This document shows, one piece after another, positions 15,952 to 24,854 of a DNA stretch of 48,630 nucleotides (position 1 is the stretch's first letter; each line of letters starts with the position of its first letter). This DNA is from Blastopirellula marina DSM 3645 (GTDB lineage Bacteria > Planctomycetota > Planctomycetia > Pirellulales > Pirellulaceae). The position numbers were made by a program, and so were the translations under genes. The notes under the pieces are model-generated. The model saw only the letters and a program-made list of their open reading frames with translations, did not search any database and was not told where the DNA came from. Location of the stretch: NCBI RefSeq assembly GCF_000153105.1, contig NZ_CH672376.1, positions 4,068,585 through 4,117,214 of the forward strand, in the 5' to 3' direction.

Positions 15952-17355
15952 CTAGCAGCCGCAAGTCGGCACGGTGATCGTCTTGGGAACCATCTTGCAG
16001 ACGGGAACCTTGACTTCTTTGGTCACTTCGACCGGAACCATGCAGGTGTACGAAACGACCTTTTCTTCCGGGACGTTCTTGTAGGTGGTCACGTCGTAGG
16101 TCTTTTCACGCGTTTCGGCGCGGCAAACCGTGTACGGGACTTCTTTCGTCAGCACTTGGTTTTCGTACGTGCAGGTCGGAACCGTGTAGGTTTTTTCAAC
16201 CGGATTCATCACGCAAACCTTGTAGCTGTAAGGAACTTGCTCGGTGACCGGCTTCATCACGGTGCAGGTAACGTCCTTCGAGACAACTTCGGTTTCGTAG
16301 GTGCAGGTCGCAACTTGATACGTTTTTTCGACCGGTTTCATGACGCAAACCTTGTAGCTGTACGGAACTTCTTCCGTCACTTTTCGCATCACGGTGCAGG
16401 TCACGTCCTTCGAGACTTCTTGGGTCTCGTAGGTGCAGGTCGCAACTTCGTAGGTTTTTTCGACCGGCTTCATCACGCAAACTTGGTAGCTGTACGGGAC
16501 TTCTTCTGTCACGGGACGCATCACGGTGCAGGGAACTTCCGTTTGCACGATGTTCGGCGCCCAAGTCTTACAGACTTTCGAGCAGCCGCAGCAATCGGTC
16601 ACGACTTTCTCTTCCCAGCTTCCTTCGTCCTTGCAAACGGTCTTGGTGATCGTTTCCGGCATCATCCGGCAGACGGTGCGAGTTCCCTCACGCGGTTCGT
16701 ACGACGGGACCATCACGGTTTTGGTGACGGTTTTGGTGCCGTGAACCGGCTTGCAAACGTTGTACGTGACCGTTTTGGTGGAAGTTTCGGGCACCATTTT
16801 GCAGACGGTGTTGGTCCCTTCGCGGGTTTCGTACGACGGAACCATCACGGTTTTGGTGACGGTTTTTGTGCCGTGAACCGGCTTGCAAACGTTGTAGGTG
16901 ACCGTTTTGGTGGAAGTTTCGGGCACCATTTTGCAGACGTCGCGAACTCCTTCGCGAGTCTCGTAGGAGGGAACCATCACGGTCTTGGTGACGGTCTGGG
17001 TGCCGTAAACGGGTTTGCGAACGATGTACTCGACGGTCTTCGTCAAGGTTTCCGGGACCATCACCGTATACGTCCGCGTCACGGAATTCGTTTCCGGGAT
17101 GCAGCGATAAACGGTGACAGTCTTTTGGCGCACTTCCGGCCGCATTTCGGTGCAGGTGATCGTACGAGTTTCGTACGTGTGTTCGGGGACCATGATGGTC
17201 TTTTCAACATACTGCACAGCAGGCGCGCAAGGAGCGTCACAAGCGGTTGAGCAGACTGGCGCACAGCCCGGTCGGCAGCGACGGCACGCTTCGGCCACGT
17301 CGACCGTGCTGAACACGGTGACCGCCGAAGCAAGTAATAGCAAGCTGCGAATCAT
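15952..17355 (-). CDS. YTV-type repetitive cysteine-rich cell-wall protein
   Basis: 467 residues with a signal peptide (M-I-R-S-L-L-L-L, cut before A-C-R-R-C). The body consists of beta-rich repeats: three near-identical units of about 44 residues containing V-C-K-P-V-H-G-T-K-T-V-T-K-T-V-M-V-P-S-Y-E, and then four units of about 43 residues with T-V-M-R-P-V-T-E-E-V-P-Y-S-Y and V-C-V-M-K-P-V-E-K-T-Y. Alternating T, V, Y and K with regularly spaced C match the YTV domain reported for cell-wall proteins of Rhodopirellula baltica; the match is from memory. Planctomycete protein walls are thought to be disulfide-linked. The repeat makes the DNA internally repetitive and prone to recombination. Confidence 0.82.
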   Translation of the reverse strand: MIRSLLLLASAVTVFSTVDVAEACRRCRPGCAPVCSTACDAPCAPAVQYVEKTIMVPEHTYETRTITCTEMRPEVRQKTVTVYRCIPETNSVTRTYTVMVPETLTKTVEYIVRKPVYGTQTVTKTVMVPSYETREGVRDVCKMVPETSTKTVTYNVCKPVHGTKTVTKTVMVPSYETREGTNTVCKMVPETSTKTVTYNVCKPVHGTKTVTKTVMVPSYEPREGTRTVCRMMPETITKTVCKDEGSWEEKVVTDCCGCSKVCKTWAPNIVQTEVPCTVMRPVTEEVPYSYQVCVMKPVEKTYEVATCTYETQEVSKDVTCTVMRKVTEEVPYSYKVCVMKPVEKTYQVATCTYETEVVSKDVTCTVMKPVTEQVPYSYKVCVMNPVEKTYTVPTCTYENQVLTKEVPYTVCRAETREKTYDVTTYKNVPEEKVVSYTCMVPVEVTKEVKVPVCKMVPKTITVPTCGC

Positions 17356-17707
17356 TTAGGTTTCTCCCCAAATTTTATTAAAGTTGCCCCTGACCCTGCT
17401 GATTGTAGCGATGCCGTTTGAGGTTTTGAATCAAGCTTGGGTTAAATTGGATAAAATATAACGATATGTTCTCTAGGGATTAGGCAATTAGAGGGATCCC
17501 ATTTTGCTTCGTTTTCGGCTTCTCTAGAGTGGGACGAGAGGAGTTCGCTTGCACAAACGGGGCGTTTGTTTTTTGCCGCGAATTTTTTTCCTCAGGTTCG
17601 CCGCCTCGTGGTGTGAAAGAGACGAGTATCTTTCGTCGGGTCCCTTTTCGTGCATGGCCGCGAAACATTAGATAGTCGAATATACGTACAGCGAGTTTCG
17701 CTGACCC
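17356..17707. other. Divergent intergenic region, AT-rich
   Basis: 352 bp between the YTV gene and the histidine kinase gene. The half nearest the YTV gene is visibly AT-rich and holds a candidate promoter for it (17402-17430). No gene or RNA was recognised in the rest. Confidence 0.5.
17402..17430 (-). promoter_or_regulatory. Candidate promoter of the YTV-type gene
   Basis: On the minus strand TTCAAA (17425-17430) and TACAAT (17402-17407) are 17 bp apart, giving an expected transcript start about 40 nt before the gene start at 17355. A GGGGAGA ribosome site is seen next to the start. The match to sigma-70 consensus is fair. Confidence 0.4.
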
Positions 17708-18502
17708 GTGGAGTTGGAGCAAGCGATGGAAGAACGTACGCGCGAATTGCAAAACTTGAACGCCAAGTTAGAAGCGGAAATTCGCGAGCGCTCGCTCGTT
17801 GAGCAGCAGTTGTTGCAAGACAAAGTGTATTTGCAGTACTTGCTTTCGGGGCACGAGCGGGATCGGCAACTGATCGCCTACGAAATTCACGACGGCGTCG
17901 TGCAAGGACTCACCGCGGCGATGATGCATTTGGAGACGGCGCCGGGCCAAATCGATCAAGTTCGAATCGATACGGCGCTGCGGATATTGCGCGGCAGCGT
18001 CGCCGAAGCGCGCCGCGTCATGAAAGGGCTCAGCCCGCCGCTGCTCGAGGATATCGGCGTGATTGCGGCGATCGAAGGGATGCTGGAAGAGCAGATGCCG
18101 GAAAGTTGCGAAATCGAATTTGAACATGACGTCCAGTTCGATCGCTTGCTGCCGCTGTTGGAGTGTACGATTTATCGGGTGGTGCAAGAATCAGTCGCCA
18201 ACATCATGCGTCATAGTCAGGCCAGACACGCCAAAATTAGTTTACAAGAAGCTGGCGAGCGGTTGGTTTTGTCGGTCGTTGACGACGGAATCGGGTTTGA
18301 CGCGGTGGGGGCCGCCGCATCGGGGTTCGGGCTGAAGGGAATCGCCGAACGCGCCAAGTTGTTTGACGTCGAGGCGAAAATCGACTCTCGCCCCGGCGCC
18401 GGAACTCGCGTGACGATCGATTTTCCGCTGATTCGCGCCAATCAGGATTTCGACAAATGGGCTTCGATATCGGGTAACCTGGGGGCCGCCAAACGAGTAT
18501 AA
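17708..18502 (+). CDS. NarX/LiaS-class sensor histidine kinase
   Basis: 264 residues from GTG at 17708 (in-frame stop just upstream); ATG 17726 is an alternative. Residues 1-50 form a coiled coil. The dimerisation/phosphoacceptor helix contains H61 in Y-E-I-H-D-G-V-V-Q-G-L, the HisKA_3 type, and the ATPase domain has V-Q-E-S-V-A-N-I-M-R-H-S (N box), V-D-D-G-I-G-F-D (G1) and S-G-F-G-L-K-G-I-A-E-R-A (G2). No membrane segment or sensor domain remains upstream of the coiled coil, so it is soluble and takes its input from a partner. Its usual partner is a NarL/LuxR-type regulator, absent here. It lies 69 bp before lutA and may share its transcript. Confidence 0.9.
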   Translation: MELEQAMEERTRELQNLNAKLEAEIRERSLVEQQLLQDKVYLQYLLSGHERDRQLIAYEIHDGVVQGLTAAMMHLETAPGQIDQVRIDTALRILRGSVAEARRVMKGLSPPLLEDIGVIAAIEGMLEEQMPESCEIEFEHDVQFDRLLPLLECTIYRVVQESVANIMRHSQARHAKISLQEAGERLVLSVVDDGIGFDAVGAAASGFGLKGIAERAKLFDVEAKIDSRPGAGTRVTIDFPLIRANQDFDKWASISGNLGAAKRV

Positions 18503-18571
18503 TGCAGGGCTATCTCCCGACTGGCAGGATGCGAGTCGGCGTCCTTGCCTTTCGCCCCCCGTTCGACATTG

Positions 18572-19321
18572 ATGCAAGTCGCGCTTTTCATTCCCTGCTA
18601 TATCGACCAGCTCTATCCCCGCGTCGGCATGGCGACGTTAGAAATCCTGGAGCGTCGCGGGTGCGACGTCGTCTTCCCAGCGGCGCAAACGTGCTGCGGT
18701 CAGCCGATGTCCAATACCGGGTGTAACTCAGACGCACGCCCATTGGCCGAACGGTTTCTTGAGATATTCGCGCCGTATCAGTACGTGGTCGCTCCGAGCG
18801 GCAGTTGCGTAGCGATGGTGCGCCATCATTACGACGAGTTCCTGGCGGGGCGGCCTGGTTTCGAGGAGCTGAAAGCCAAGACGTTCGAACTGTGCGAGTT
18901 TCTGGTCGACGTTTTGAAGGTCGAATCCTGGGACGGCGTCTATCCGCATAAGGTCGGTCTCCATTCCAGCTGCCATGGACTGCGTGAGTTGGGAATGGGC
19001 AAACCGAGCGAGCTGGTCGGGGTGGATTTCAGTAAACCGGGACAGCTGCTAGCGATGTTGGACCAAATCGAACTGGTCAAGCCGCAGCGACCGGACGAGT
19101 GTTGCGGATTTGGCGGGACGTTCGCCGTCAACGAAGAAGCGGTTTCCTGCATGATGGGAACAGATCGCCTGCAAGATCATCTGTCGGCCGGGGCCGAAGT
19201 TCTGACCGCCGCCGATATGTCTTGCCTGATGCATCTGCAAGGATTGTCAGGGCGGAAAAAGATGCCGCTGCAAATCAAACACATCGCCGAGATTTTGAAC
19301 GAGAGCGAAGCGAAATCATGA
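18572..19321 (+). CDS. lutA: L-lactate utilisation protein LutA (Fe-S oxidoreductase subunit)
   Basis: 249 residues from ATG 18572 (M-Q-V-A-L-F-I-P-C-Y). It has two cysteine-rich CCG domains: C-C-G-Q-P near residue 42 and C-C-G-F-G-G-T-F near residue 178, plus S-S-C-H-G near 130, which together hold an iron-sulfur cluster in the family. With LutB and LutC it forms the non-flavin L-lactate dehydrogenase that passes electrons to the quinone pool. Its stop overlaps the lutB start by 4 bp (ATGA), implying coupled translation. An upstream start at 18545 would place extra basic residues before the family N-terminus. Confidence 0.94.
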   Translation: MQVALFIPCYIDQLYPRVGMATLEILERRGCDVVFPAAQTCCGQPMSNTGCNSDARPLAERFLEIFAPYQYVVAPSGSCVAMVRHHYDEFLAGRPGFEELKAKTFELCEFLVDVLKVESWDGVYPHKVGLHSSCHGLRELGMGKPSELVGVDFSKPGQLLAMLDQIELVKPQRPDECCGFGGTFAVNEEAVSCMMGTDRLQDHLSAGAEVLTAADMSCLMHLQGLSGRKKMPLQIKHIAEILNESEAKS

Positions 19322-20706
19322 AAACCGCCGAGCATCCCGAGCAAGCGGCCAAGTTTGTCGCCAACGACGAGCGCGCCCATTGGCACGATCAAGCGCTGTG
19401 GTTTGTGCGCGAGAAACGAGACCGCATGGCGGTCAGCTTGCCCGAATGGGAACAACTGCGCAGCGCCGCATCGCAAATCAAACTGCATACCGTCAGTCGC
19501 TTGGCCGACTATCTTGAGCAGTTTGAACAAAACGCTACCAAGCTGGGCGCGGTGGTCCATTGGGCGCGCGACAGCGAAGAACATAACCAGATCGTGTTGT
19601 CGCTGCTGCAAAAAACAGGCGCCAAACGCGTGGTCAAAAGCAAGTCGATGCTGACCGAAGAGTGTCACTTGAACCCGTTCTTAGAAGAGCAGGGGATCGA
19701 GGTCGTCGACACCGATCTGGGCGAGCGGATCGTGCAAATGCGCAAAGAAACGCCGTCGCATATTGTTCTGCCGGCGATTCATATCAAAAAAGAAGAGGTG
19801 AGCGAAACCTTTCACGAGCATCTGCAGACCGAGGCCGGCAACAACGATCCGAACTATCTGACCGAAGCGGCTCGCAATCATCTGCGCGAGAAGTTCCTGG
19901 CCGCCGATGTCGGCATCACCGGGGTAAACTTCGCGATCGCCGAAACCGGCGGACTGGTCGTTTGCACCAACGAAGGCAACGCCGACTTGGGAGTCTCGCT
20001 ACCCAAGATGCACATCGCTTGCATGGGGATCGAAAAACTGATTCCCCACGCGTCGGACCTCAGCGTCTTTTTGCGTCTGTTGGCGCGCAGCGCAACGGGA
20101 CAGCCGATCACGACCTATTCGTCTCACTTTCATGGACCGCTCCCCGGCGGCGAACTGCATATCATTTTGGTCGACAACGGTCGCAGCAACCTGATGGGAA
20201 GCGAGCAGTTTCGAAACTCGTTGAAATGCATCCGCTGCGGCGCTTGCATGAATACGTGTCCCGTCTATCGACGCAGCGGCGGACATAGCTACGGAACGAC
20301 CGTGCCGGGTCCGATCGGTTCGATCCTGGCGCCGTCACGCGATTCGAAGGCGCATAAGAGCCTGCCGTTCGCTTGTACGTTGTGCGGTTCCTGCACCGAC
20401 GTTTGCCCGGTGAAAATTGATCTGCATCACGAGTTACTCGAGTGGCGCGGCGAAATTCGGCAACGCGGTCAACTGCCGATGTCGAAAACCGTACCGATGA
20501 AACTGACCAGCTGGATGATGCGATCTCCTTGGCTGTTTCGCTGGGTCGGAGCGATCGGGAAATTCTGCTTGCGGCATTTGCCGCGGTGGGCGATTTACCA
20601 TGGGCTGAACCCCTGGGGGAAACAACGCGAGATGCCGGAGTCCCCGAAAGAAAGCTTCCGAGAGCTGTACCAAATTCATGAGTCGAAAAAAGCCAGCGAT
20701 GAGTAG
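19318..20706 (+). CDS. lutB: L-lactate utilisation iron-sulfur protein LutB
   Basis: 462 residues, close to the B. subtilis protein (about 475). The N-terminal half is the LUD domain with an A-E-T-G-G-L-V-V-C-T-N-E-G-N-A-D segment. Two 4Fe-4S motifs follow, C-I-R-C-G-A-C-M-N-T-C-P near residue 305 and C-T-L-C-G-S-C-T-D-V-C-P near residue 365. The C-terminus has a helical tail with W-M-M-R-S-P-W-L. It starts by ATGA overlap with lutA and overlaps lutC by 8 bp, so the three are one translational unit. It is cytoplasmic and membrane-associated in other bacteria. Confidence 0.95.
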   Translation: MKTAEHPEQAAKFVANDERAHWHDQALWFVREKRDRMAVSLPEWEQLRSAASQIKLHTVSRLADYLEQFEQNATKLGAVVHWARDSEEHNQIVLSLLQKTGAKRVVKSKSMLTEECHLNPFLEEQGIEVVDTDLGERIVQMRKETPSHIVLPAIHIKKEEVSETFHEHLQTEAGNNDPNYLTEAARNHLREKFLAADVGITGVNFAIAETGGLVVCTNEGNADLGVSLPKMHIACMGIEKLIPHASDLSVFLRLLARSATGQPITTYSSHFHGPLPGGELHIILVDNGRSNLMGSEQFRNSLKCIRCGACMNTCPVYRRSGGHSYGTTVPGPIGSILAPSRDSKAHKSLPFACTLCGSCTDVCPVKIDLHHELLEWRGEIRQRGQLPMSKTVPMKLTSWMMRSPWLFRWVGAIGKFCLRHLPRWAIYHGLNPWGKQREMPESPKESFRELYQIHESKKASDE

Positions 20707-21304
20707 CCGCGACCAGATCTTAAAAAGCATCCGTAATCAGGTTGTCGCCAGCGTTGATCACCCGGGACTTGCCGGCGATTGGATCCGCTACGACGATCGT
20801 GTCGCTCATTTTGCGACCGTTTTAGCCGCTGTCGGCGGCGCGGCGCATGTGGTCGACACGGCGGAAGAAATCGTGGCCGTATTGAGCAAGGTTCCGGCTT
20901 TTGCGCAAGCTTCCAAAATTGTTAGCCTTTGCGAGCAGATTTCGGGCAATGTCGATTTCGTCGCAATTGACGATCCGCATGCGTTGGAAGATGTCGACTT
21001 CGCCGTGTTGCCGGCCCAGTTTGCCGTCGCCGAAAATGGCGCTGTTTGGGTCGACGACGCCGTCGTCAAACACCGCGTGATTTACTTCATTCCCCAGCAT
21101 TTATCGTTTATTGTCAGGTCGCCAGCCGATGCGGCCGACGCGATTGTCGACAACATGCACCTAGCTTACGAGCGAATTTCGCTGGGCGAACCGCAATTTG
21201 GAGCGTTCGTTTCGGGACCCTCCAAAACGGCCGATATCGAACAATCGCTGGTCATTGGCGCGCATGGAGCCCGGTCGCTGAACGTCTTTTTTTTGCGACA
21301 ATAA
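20699..21304 (+). CDS. lutC: L-lactate utilisation protein LutC (LUD domain)
   Basis: 201 residues from ATG 20699, which overlaps the end of lutB by 8 bp; an ATG at 20678 would also be in frame. The LUD domain shows V-A-E-N-G-A-V-W-V-D near residue 108 (E-T-G usual, here E-N-G), Q-H-L-S-F-I-V and a closing I-E-Q-S-L-V-I-G-A-H-G-A-R-S-L-N-V-F. LutC completes the lactate oxidation complex with LutA and LutB. No lactate permease or LutR-type regulator is in the operon. Confidence 0.92.
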   Translation: MSSRDQILKSIRNQVVASVDHPGLAGDWIRYDDRVAHFATVLAAVGGAAHVVDTAEEIVAVLSKVPAFAQASKIVSLCEQISGNVDFVAIDDPHALEDVDFAVLPAQFAVAENGAVWVDDAVVKHRVIYFIPQHLSFIVRSPADAADAIVDNMHLAYERISLGEPQFGAFVSGPSKTADIEQSLVIGAHGARSLNVFFLRQ

Positions 21305-21435
21305 ATCGGGCGTAGATCGGCGCCGATGGATGCATATCGCGGCGACGAACTCTAGAATAACGAATAGGCCGGCACGAGCGGTAGCGAACCGTTGTGAAAT
21401 ATTGGGACGCGCGTCGTCCCCTTAGGATTGGATGG

Positions 21436-22386
21436 ATGAGCGAAGAAGAACAGCAGCAAACCAAGACGCCGCGACTCAATTTGTTGCGATTGTCGTTGGA
21501 TGAAGCGTCGGCGAAATTTGAGGTCGAATCATTTCAGGATGACGAGCTCTCGATCGCTGCGCGCCAGTGGCGACTCATCGCGACTCCCTTGGATCCCGAT
21601 GGAGCGAAAAACCTGACGCGCGTCATGCAGCAAATGGTCCAAAACCGAACCGCCGTCGATCCCGGCATTTTGGCCGGCGTCCATCCCAACGTGCAGGTCC
21701 ATCGCTATTTGCGCGGCCTCGGATCACATGGCCGCGCCGCCCACGGCGATTACTTGGTGCAATGCGGCGACGAGTGGGTCTTTGTCATGGTCGTGGCGCG
21801 AGCGCCGCACGATGAGTTTGATTCGGCCGAGATTGATCGCGTGCTGGGCTCGGCCAATCTGGCCGCCGAGCCGGCGCTGCAGCATCAAGTTCTGCCGGCT
21901 TGGCAAGAGTTTCTCCAGCAACGCAAGCCGACCGATCCAGACGGCAAGTTTCTGATTTCGCTGGAGCCGGCGCCGGTGATGATCGGCAACTTTGATTTGT
22001 TTGAAGAACTGGAAGATCAAGCCGATATGTCGCCGGATGACGACGACGTCGATCGCGGGGGCCGCGCGCTCGATCGACAATTGATCGAGTTCTATGTGCT
22101 CGACGAACCGCTCTCGATCCGGTGCGATCTTTGGATCAATCGCGAGCCCGACGTTTCGCAGCCGCGCGAGCTCGTCTTTCGCTCGAAGCTGGAAGTAGCG
22201 ATCGGTCGCATCGAGATTTGGTCGGCGGATGAGATTTACGCGTTCGAGATCGCCAACGGCAAATACGACGCCAGCATCTTTGTGATCGAGCGGGGGAAAA
22301 TCTGCGACGACGATCTGACCGATCGTGAATTCTTCGAGCGCCACGATTTAGAACGTTACGAAATCATCCTCAAACCGAGCGGCTAA
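21436..22386 (+). CDS. Unknown acidic protein downstream of lutABC
   Basis: 316 residues from ATG 21436 (M-S-E-E-E-Q-Q-Q); a GTG at 21394 would add 14 residues. It has no signal peptide or membrane span, so it is cytoplasmic. It is acidic, with D-D-D-D-V-D-R-G-G-R near residue 210, and mixed alpha/beta in character. Blocks that look ordered include V-H-R-Y-L-R-G-L-G-S-H-G-R, W-V-F-V-M-V-V-A-R and F-E-I-A-N-G-K-Y-D-A-S-I-F. I do not recognise a family. It begins 131 bp after lutC and so may be separate from the operon. A hairpin overlaps its stop. Confidence 0.75.
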   Translation: MSEEEQQQTKTPRLNLLRLSLDEASAKFEVESFQDDELSIAARQWRLIATPLDPDGAKNLTRVMQQMVQNRTAVDPGILAGVHPNVQVHRYLRGLGSHGRAAHGDYLVQCGDEWVFVMVVARAPHDEFDSAEIDRVLGSANLAAEPALQHQVLPAWQEFLQQRKPTDPDGKFLISLEPAPVMIGNFDLFEELEDQADMSPDDDDVDRGGRALDRQLIEFYVLDEPLSIRCDLWINREPDVSQPRELVFRSKLEVAIGRIEIWSADEIYAFEIANGKYDASIFVIERGKICDDDLTDREFFERHDLERYEIILKPSG

Positions 22387-22395
22387 GCCGCTCGG
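22375..22395. terminator. Hairpin spanning the stop codon between convergent genes
   Basis: A perfect 9-bp stem (22375-22383 with 22387-22395) and a 3-nt loop made of the TAA stop. It has no T-run. It may terminate or separate the two convergent transcripts (stops at 22386 and 22422). Confidence 0.4.
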
Positions 22396-22421
22396 CCTGG
22401 CTGGACGATATTGGAGAAGAG

Positions 22422-22853
22422 CTACGACGTCAGCGTTGCGTCGAGCGTGATCTCGCAGCTTAGCACTTTCGACACAGGGCAGCCGGCTTTCGCGGCGGCG
22501 GTTAGTTCGTCGAACTTCGCTTGATCGATGCTGGGGATCGTTGCCGACAGCGTCAGGTGGACTGCGGTGATCGCGAATCCTTCGTCCTGTTTTTCGAGGG
22601 TGACGTCTGCTCGGGATTGCATCTTTTCGGCGGTGAAGCCGGCTTCGCCTAGCATCAGCGACAGGGCCATCGTGAAGCAGCCGGCATGCGCGGCGCCGAT
22701 CAATTCTTCGGGATTGGTCCCCTGCTTACCTTCAAACCGAGCGGAAAAACCATAGGGATACGATTCGAGTGCGCCGCTTTTGGTCGAGATGGCGCCTTTG
22801 CCTTCTTTCAGACCACCTTCCCAGACAGCGGATCCGTATGTTTTTAGTTTCAT
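22422..22853 (-). CDS. OsmC-type peroxiredoxin
   Basis: 143 residues from ATG 22853, picked because AAGGA is placed 9 nt before it and M-K-L-K-T-Y-G-S-A-V-W-E-G is the normal OsmC N-terminus; ATG 22862 lies directly on the ribosome site. The reactive and resolving cysteines C59 (H-A-G-C-F-T) and C125 (A-G-C-P-V-S) are present. OsmC reduces organic hydroperoxides with dihydrolipoamide-linked donors. It is cytoplasmic. It stands alone, converging with the unknown gene at 22386. Confidence 0.95.
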   Translation of the reverse strand: MKLKTYGSAVWEGGLKEGKGAISTKSGALESYPYGFSARFEGKQGTNPEELIGAAHAGCFTMALSLMLGEAGFTAEKMQSRADVTLEKQDEGFAITAVHLTLSATIPSIDQAKFDELTAAAKAGCPVSKVLSCEITLDATLTS

Positions 22854-23023
22854 TGTCGACATTCCTTGTTTGCGTGAGTTTGGTAGAGACTTCGCGAAGT
22901 CATTCAGGATGCGACCTGCACGCATCATGGTTGCCTTTTCAAAGGCGCATCGCCATACCTGTGACGATAGCGCCTTCGCGAGCGTCCTGCAAGCGTCACA
23001 AAAAAACGAACGCTTGCGGCTGA

Positions 23024-24397
23024 CTATTTACCCACGGTCACGATGCGTCCCGGCGCTGCGTCGACCGAGATCTTTTCCAGCACTTCCAGCTTGGTCAGCG
23101 ACAGCACCCAGATCGTGCCGTCCCCAGGGTTGGTGACACAGGCATATCTCCCGCCAGGCAACACGCAAATATCGTGATGCCCGCTATGTCCGACGACCTT
23201 GCTGCGGCCGACCGGCATGCTCTTCACCAACTTGGCGTCAGAGAAGTCGCCGTCGCGATCGGGATCTAGATTGACGACACTTAGCTGTTCCTCGGCGTCG
23301 CCGTCGTGACGATCTTGAAAAAGAAACGCCATTTTCAGCCCGCTGGGAGTTTCCAAAATCCGCGGCGTCGTCAGGCGGAGTCCCTCGGCCGTTTCGAGCG
23401 GTAATTTTTGGATAGTCGGTTCGGTCGCCGTAGCGTCGATCAAACCGAGGAATGATTCGTCGGAAGAGCGTGACGTGAACGTTACCCAATGTCCCGCATT
23501 GGCGAAGGCGCCGGTCCGTAGCGGTCGCTCAGTCTCAGGATCCTCGCCGAGCGAGAGGTGGTGAACTTCGGCGGTTTTTTCGTTCTGCGACAAGTTGCGA
23601 TCGGCGTCGACCCAGCAAATCCCATCCGCCGGCGCGAAGAAGACGCGCCCCGAATTGGCGGTCGCACCATGCAAACCGCCGGTAGGCGTCTGGATCGTGT
23701 AGTTTCCCTTTCCTGCTTGATCATCGCGCAGATTGACGACATCAATGCGACCCTGGTTGTCGCCGTCCCGGTCAATCCAAGTTGAGTAAGCGACCTGATC
23801 GTCGACCGCGGCCAACGTGATGTGATCACCGCCGCCAGAGAAAAAGGTCGCCGCTTGTTCGGCGTTGTCGCCTGCTAGTTGCTTGGGCCGAATCCGCGTA
23901 AAGCCATCGTTTTGATCATTCGCCAGGTAAAAAGCGCCGTCGTATTGGTAAAGATGGGCCGGGTTTCCTTGCTGATCATCCAAGCGTTGGGCGAGCACCT
24001 TGGGCGCATGGGGGAAGCGCCAATGGGTATGGTCGCCATGTTCTTCTTCGACGGCGCCGGCGTCGATCGCGATCCAGCCGCTTTCGAGCTCCCCATCTTC
24101 GGCGTCACGCACGCCGACCAGCAGCACATTGCCGATCGCTTCCATCTGCACCAACGATTGAGAGTCGATATCGATCGTCGGAAAGTCGGTGACCGGTTGC
24201 GGCGCTAGCGTCCACTTGTCGCCCTGAATGAGGTCGGCGCATTGAACGGTCGCAGCAGCTTCGTTTTGCCAGAAAAGACGTGCGATCACGCGTGGTTCGC
24301 GATGCTTGGCGCTTGACGCTTCTTCGGCGCAGAGCCAGCCAGCGGACAAAGGCAGTAGCAGCGCTAATGCCGAGAAAGTCGATAGGTTCTTCAACAT
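23024..24397 (-). CDS. Secreted AztD-like beta-propeller protein
   Basis: 457 residues from ATG 24397 (M-L-K-N-L-S, then hydrophobic core, cut after L-C-A): exported. It is repeat-rich and beta-strand rich. The segment H120-G-D-H-T-H125-W and H130, the G-L-H-G-A-T motif near residue 230 followed by F-F-A-P-A-D-G-I-C-W-V, and G-H-H-D-I-C-V-L-P-G-G-R-Y-A-C-V-T-N near the end resemble AztD, a periplasmic zinc metallochaperone with an H-rich loop and a propeller fold. The match is from memory and partial. No Azt or Znu transporter is in the window. A longer frame to 24841 is ruled out by the signal peptide. It is the last gene of a four-gene minus-strand operon. Confidence 0.6.
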   Translation of the reverse strand: MLKNLSTFSALALLLPLSAGWLCAEEASSAKHREPRVIARLFWQNEAAATVQCADLIQGDKWTLAPQPVTDFPTIDIDSQSLVQMEAIGNVLLVGVRDAEDGELESGWIAIDAGAVEEEHGDHTHWRFPHAPKVLAQRLDDQQGNPAHLYQYDGAFYLANDQNDGFTRIRPKQLAGDNAEQAATFFSGGGDHITLAAVDDQVAYSTWIDRDGDNQGRIDVVNLRDDQAGKGNYTIQTPTGGLHGATANSGRVFFAPADGICWVDADRNLSQNEKTAEVHHLSLGEDPETERPLRTGAFANAGHWVTFTSRSSDESFLGLIDATATEPTIQKLPLETAEGLRLTTPRILETPSGLKMAFLFQDRHDGDAEEQLSVVNLDPDRDGDFSDAKLVKSMPVGRSKVVGHSGHHDICVLPGGRYACVTNPGDGTIWVLSLTKLEVLEKISVDAAPGRIVTVGK

Positions 24398-24452
24398 GTT
24401 AGGGTTGCTCGTTCGTGTTTGAGGTGGGGGGGGAATAATGGATTCCAGAGTT

Positions 24453-24854
24453 CTAATTGGTCGTAGAAGCAACAGCGCCGGAGCCGCTGCTTGTGTAAAA
24501 GCGTTTCTTTTTCCAGTGAATGCAGGTCCAAATCGCGCCGCCTTGGGCGGCGCGGATCCAATAGAAGCGGCGCTGATCGCCGGCCGCATACACGACCGGC
24601 GTCCCTTCCACTTCGGTGCTGTCGCTCCAGTCAGGTTGGCTTTGAAAGAAGTGGTTGAGGATCGCGTGATCCTCTTTCGCCGGCGCTCCTTGTTTGCTCC
24701 ATAGGACTCCTTGATCGGTAAAGTGATCGACGGCGACCGAATCGACGTTGACGACCGGCTCGGTCGCAGGAGAGCGACATCCCAAGCATGCGAGGGAGAG
24801 AAGCACGGTAAGAGAGCGGATTCGATAGTAGTCGTGAGCAACGCGATACGTCAT
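24453..24854 (-). CDS. Small lipoprotein of unknown function
   Basis: 133 residues from ATG 24854, which overlaps the upstream gene's stop by 4 bp (ATGA), implying coupled translation. A lipobox (L-S-L-A-C-L-G-C) near residue 26 predicts a lipid-anchored protein. The mature part has V-D-S-V-A-V-D-H-F-T-D-Q-G and a closing aromatic block (F-Y-W-I-R-A-A-Q-G-G-A-I-W-T-C-I-H-W). No family recognised. It is 55 bp before the AztD-like gene. Confidence 0.7.
   Translation of the reverse strand: MTYRVAHDYYRIRSLTVLLSLACLGCRSPATEPVVNVDSVAVDHFTDQGVLWSKQGAPAKEDHAILNHFFQSQPDWSDSTEVEGTPVVYAAGDQRRFYWIRAAQGGAIWTCIHWKKKRFYTSSGSGAVASTTN

Noticed and set aside
16156-17250. 364-residue plus-strand open frame
   Set aside because: It is antisense to the YTV-type gene and consists of H/N/F-rich repeats produced by reading that repetitive DNA backwards.
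23024-24841. 605-residue version of the AztD-like gene
   Set aside because: The signal peptide begins at 24397; the extra 148 residues overlap the lipoprotein gene and have no family character.
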